Source: Halalkalibacter suaedae (GTDB taxonomy: Bacteria > Bacillota > Bacilli > Bacillales > Bacillaceae_D). Taken from it: a stretch of DNA of 64,000 nt. Of the stretch, positions 61,661-64,000 are shown in pieces. The stretch spans positions 434,001 to 498,000 of the forward strand of contig NZ_JAGKSQ010000001.1 in assembly GCF_017939705.1 (NCBI RefSeq), read 5' to 3'. The notes beneath the pieces were generated by a model that was not told where the DNA came from, did no database searches, and saw only the letters and a program-made list of their open reading frames with translations. The position numbers and the translations under genes were made by a program. Every line of letters starts with the position of its first letter. Within the stretch, counting starts at the first letter, position 1.

Positions 61661-61915
61661 TTATTCTTGTTCAATGAATGCACATAGAACCTCTAAAGCT
61701 TCATCTTCATCTCGTCCTTCAGTAATGAGCGTTAACTCTGTTCCATTACTAATAGCTAAACTCATTAGACCCATGATACTCTTCGCATTCACCTTTTTTG
61801 TATCTTTTACAATAAAGACATCAGATGAAAAACGGTTAGCCTCTTGTACAAATAAAGCTGCCGGTCTAGCTTGCAATCCGGTTTTTCTGTTTACTGTAAT
61901 CTTTTTTTCAGCCAT
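61661..61915 (-). CDS. crh: HPr-like protein Crh
   Basis: Catabolite-repression HPr homologue of 84 residues. With start at MAEKKITV, residue 15 is Gln (TGLQARPAA) where HPr has the PTS-active His, and residue 46 is the regulatory Ser (NAKSIMGLMSL). So it cannot carry PTS phosphate but can act as Ser-46-phosphorylated co-repressor with CcpA. The cre site in the beta-glucoside operon is a possible target. Preceded by GGGAG; a GTG one codon earlier is an alternative start. Confidence 0.97.
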   Translation of the reverse strand: MAEKKITVNRKTGLQARPAALFVQEANRFSSDVFIVKDTKKVNAKSIMGLMSLAISNGTELTLITEGRDEDEALEVLCAFIEQE

Positions 61916-61945
61916 CACTACAACTCTCCCTTCAAAACGATCGTA

Positions 61946-62902
61946 TTATTTTGATGCATCAAACGCTTCCCCATTTCGTAATTTGTTCGCGATTTCATCA
62001 ATTTTTCGTAATCGGTGGTTAACCCCTGATTTACTTACTTTACCACTCTCAACCATCTCACCGAGCTCCTTTAATGTTACATCTTGGTGAAGAACACGTA
62101 GTTCAGCAATTTCCCGTAACTTAGGGGGTAATTCTGCAAGTCCTAACTCACGTTCAACAAATCGAATATTCTCCACTTGACGAAGAGCAGCTCCCACCGT
62201 TTTGTTTAAATTGGCTGTTTCGCAATTCACGAGGCGATTAACCGAATTTCTCATATCCTTCATTATTCGCACATCTTCAAAATACAGGAGTGCTTGATGT
62301 GCCCCAATGATATTCAGAAACTCAGTAATTTTTTCGCTCTCTTTCATATACGTAATGAACCCCTTTTTTCGTTCCAATGTTTTTGCATTTAATTGATATT
62401 CGTTCATCAATTCACATAAGGAGTCATTATGCTCTTCATAAAGAGAAAAAATCTCTAAGTGATAAGAGGACGTTTCCGGATGATTAACTGAGCCCCCAGC
62501 TAGAAAGGCTCCACGCAAATAAGCTCGTTTGCAGCAAGACTCTTCGGTTAGATCCTTTGAAATAGTTCGTATAAAAACAAAGCCCTCCGCCAAGATCCCT
62601 AATTCTTCCAATAGATTCTTAGCCTCATGCTGCATTCTAACAAGATACACATTGTTTTTCTTGAGTCTCATTTTCTTTCGAACAAGTAGCTCAACAAACA
62701 TTGACGGATATACTCTCTTAATTAACGTGTAGATCCTTCTTGCGATCGCAGCATTTTCCGTTGTCACATCCAAACTTATTTTCATTTGACTAAAGGACAG
62801 AGAGCCGTTCATCCGAATGAGTGCAGCTAATTCCGCTTTGGCACAGCAGTCATCTTGTTCAAGTTGTGTTAATTCCTTCTTGGTTGTGGCTGCAAAGGAC
62901 AA
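61946..62902 (-). CDS. whiA: WhiA family DNA-binding protein
   Basis: Protein of 318 residues: an N-terminal LAGLIDADG-homing-endonuclease-like fold without catalytic residues (about 1-200) and a C-terminal helix-turn-helix (about 225-310, with [17 protein letters not shown] and [13 protein letters not shown]). In B. subtilis WhiA influences cell division and chromosome segregation. I use TTG giving [11 protein letters not shown], as homologues begin MSFA and GGGAG is 8 bases upstream; the GTG three codons earlier abuts the RBS. Confidence 0.94.
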   Translation of the reverse strand: MSFAATTKKELTQLEQDDCCAKAELAALIRMNGSLSFSQMKISLDVTTENAAIARRIYTLIKRVYPSMFVELLVRKKMRLKKNNVYLVRMQHEAKNLLEELGILAEGFVFIRTISKDLTEESCCKRAYLRGAFLAGGSVNHPETSSYHLEIFSLYEEHNDSLCELMNEYQLNAKTLERKKGFITYMKESEKITEFLNIIGAHQALLYFEDVRIMKDMRNSVNRLVNCETANLNKTVGAALRQVENIRFVERELGLAELPPKLREIAELRVLHQDVTLKELGEMVESGKVSKSGVNHRLRKIDEIANKLRNGEAFDASK

Positions 62903-62925
62903 AGCCCTCACTCCCTTCAGCTCTT

Positions 62926-63882
62926 TTACTTCTTATTAGACTTCATCCGCAATAGGGCCTCTGATACTTTCAAGGCATCATGCCTTAGCTTTTGTTGCCG
63001 CTCCAATACGAAATGCCCTTGGGTAATAGAGATTCCAATTTCCCTTATACGATCCTCATCGACCTTAACCGGAACAGCTCCTTCTTCCTCGTAAAGCTCT
63101 CTTACCTCGGAAGATACAGGTGATCCATGGACAAGAATTTCATTAACTAGTCCGTCCCCGCAATGATCGACAATGGCTTGAATATGGTCAGCAGCAGTAA
63201 ATCCATCGGTCTCCCCATTTTGAGTCATTACGTTACAAATATACACTTTTCTGGCGTTAGATTTCTTGATCGCATGTTGGATTCCTGGTACCAATAAATT
63301 AGGAATCACACTCGTATAAAGACTTCCTGGACCGAGCACGATCAAATCTGCTTCTTCAATTGCACTGACACTCTCAGGAAGTGGGTTCACATCATTCGGA
63401 GTTAAAAAGACTTTGCTGATTTTCTTTTGTTCTAAAGGAATTAAGGATTCCCCTGTAACAATAGTTCCATCTGTCATTTCAGCATTTAAAACAATACTCC
63501 GATTTGCAGCTGGATATACATTTCCACGGACATTAAGAACTTTACTTATTTCCGTGATACCACGAGCAAAGTCCCCTGTAATTGAAGTCATTCCAGCAAG
63601 TAGTAAATTGCCAAGCGAATGACCTGATAATCCATTCCCATTAGCAAATCGGTGCTGAAAAAGTTCTTCTACAAGCGGTTCTACTTCAGAAAGAGCAATG
63701 AGAACGTTCCGAATATCCCCAGGCGGAGGAATATTGAGTTCTTTTCGCAGACGACCTGAGCTCCCACCGTCATCTGCCACTGTAACAATGGCAGTAATAG
63801 AAACAGGGAATGTCTTTAATCCTCTTAGCAGGACGGATAGTCCAGTTCCCCCACCTATTACAACCACATTTTGTTTCTTCAC
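62926..63882 (-). CDS. glmR: Gluconeogenesis factor GlmR (YvcK)
   Basis: Protein of 318 residues of the CofD/YvcK Rossmann family. N-terminal nucleotide-binding [14 protein letters not shown] (about residues 10-23), [13 protein letters not shown] (about 35-47) and [13 protein letters not shown]. It binds UDP-GlcNAc and regulates GlmS activity and growth on gluconeogenic carbon in B. subtilis. Start is GTG, overlapping the rapZ stop by 4 bases (GTGA). Between rapZ and whiA. Confidence 0.95.
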   Translation of the reverse strand: MKKQNVVVIGGGTGLSVLLRGLKTFPVSITAIVTVADDGGSSGRLRKELNIPPPGDIRNVLIALSEVEPLVEELFQHRFANGNGLSGHSLGNLLLAGMTSITGDFARGITEISKVLNVRGNVYPAANRSIVLNAEMTDGTIVTGESLIPLEQKKISKVFLTPNDVNPLPESVSAIEEADLIVLGPGSLYTSVIPNLLVPGIQHAIKKSNARKVYICNVMTQNGETDGFTAADHIQAIVDHCGDGLVNEILVHGSPVSSEVRELYEEEGAVPVKVDEDRIREIGISITQGHFVLERQQKLRHDALKVSEALLRMKSNKK

Positions 63883-64000
63883 TTAGCCATTCCCTTTGCC
63901 TTTTCAATATCTCGATGACTGACATGAAGAACATAATCATCAGCAAATGTTTTCCCGAAATACTCTGCTAATGTCACCGACCGGTGTTTACCGCCTGTAC
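63879..64000 (-). CDS. rapZ: RNase adapter / nucleotide-binding protein RapZ (YvcJ), C-terminal part
   Basis: Only the last 39 codons are in the window; the gene continues past the right edge. The visible [15 protein letters not shown] and final [14 protein letters not shown] match the RapZ/YvcJ C-terminus, whose family motif is IGCTGG(K/Q)HRSV. The product binds ATP/GTP; in enterobacteria RapZ controls GlmZ RNA decay, while YvcJ in Bacillus affects competence gene expression. Overlaps glmR by 4 bases. Confidence 0.9.
   Translation of the reverse strand, partial: TGGKHRSVTLAEYFGKTFADDYVLHVSHRDIEKAKGMAK

Overview
The window is a chromosomal segment of a low-to-moderate GC, endospore-forming Firmicute of the Bacillaceae. 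The evidence is gene content and order. lipA/lytH/yunB-C-D-F, sufCDSUB-yurZ, metNPQ behind an S-box, gcvH-yusI-yusG, ssrA-smpB-rnr-est-secG, cggR-gapA-pgk-tpiA-gpmI-eno and rapZ-glmR-whiA-crh next to clpP all occur in arrangements known from Bacillus subtilis. Spore genes (lytH, yunB, CotF-like coat proteins) and probable Spo0A boxes confirm a spore former. The species cannot be named from this sequence; the gene set and tmRNA tag would suit an alkaliphilic Bacillus relative (inference).

Layout: 1-8 kb holds lipoyl synthase, a spore peptidase, yunB, folate/thymidylate genes, an HD-GYP protein and the yun genes. 8-14 kb is the SUF iron-sulfur operon and yurZ. 14.9-19 kb is a methionine ABC importer under SAM-riboswitch control and an MFS transporter. 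19-24.6 kb holds yusG, gcvH, yusI, two coat genes, a chemoreceptor, Ohr and a YjbQ protein. 25-26.8 kb is the hxlR/hxlAB formaldehyde cassette. 26.8-33.7 kb is a beta-glucoside operon (binding protein, two permeases, LacI regulator, GH1, DUF624) with cre and paired LacI operators. 33.8-39.9 kb is an export region (FtsX/MacB-type ABC pair, RND pump, divergent TetR). 40-43 kb holds a glutathionyl-hydroquinone-reductase homologue, a GNAT and a DUF2935 protein. 43.3-48.7 kb is the ribosome-rescue/RNA-decay/secretion block. 48.8-57 kb is a cyclase and the glycolytic operon. 57-60 kb is an autoregulated GntR-ABC operon. 60-64 kb is clpP and the rapZ-glmR-whiA-crh operon.

The least ordinary feature is a set of intergenic structured repeats. 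Family A (about 225-240 bp) has outer arms related to AGGCTGGGACAAAAGTG and a GC-rich core; there are four full copies, one core-less copy and one solo arm. Family B (about 117 bp) has five copies. The cores of A and B carry the same end motifs in the same order (ACGCTTTCCGC ... GCAGGAGTC) around different interiors. The core-less copy of A joins exactly at a CGCT tetranucleotide that flanks the core in every full copy. This suggests a modular, possibly mobile or excisable palindromic element, which I regard as the best candidate for something under-described here.

Regulatory sites readable in the sequence include an S-box with promoter and terminator, a CggR operator with the full two-half-site layout, a CtsR box inside the clpP promoter, a cre site, a LacI operator pair 115 bp apart, a perfect 12-bp-arm palindrome at the gntR promoter, a TetR-type operator at the RND promoter, and many intrinsic terminators. 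Start codons were adjusted from ribosome binding sites and family alignments remembered from B. subtilis; no database search was run.
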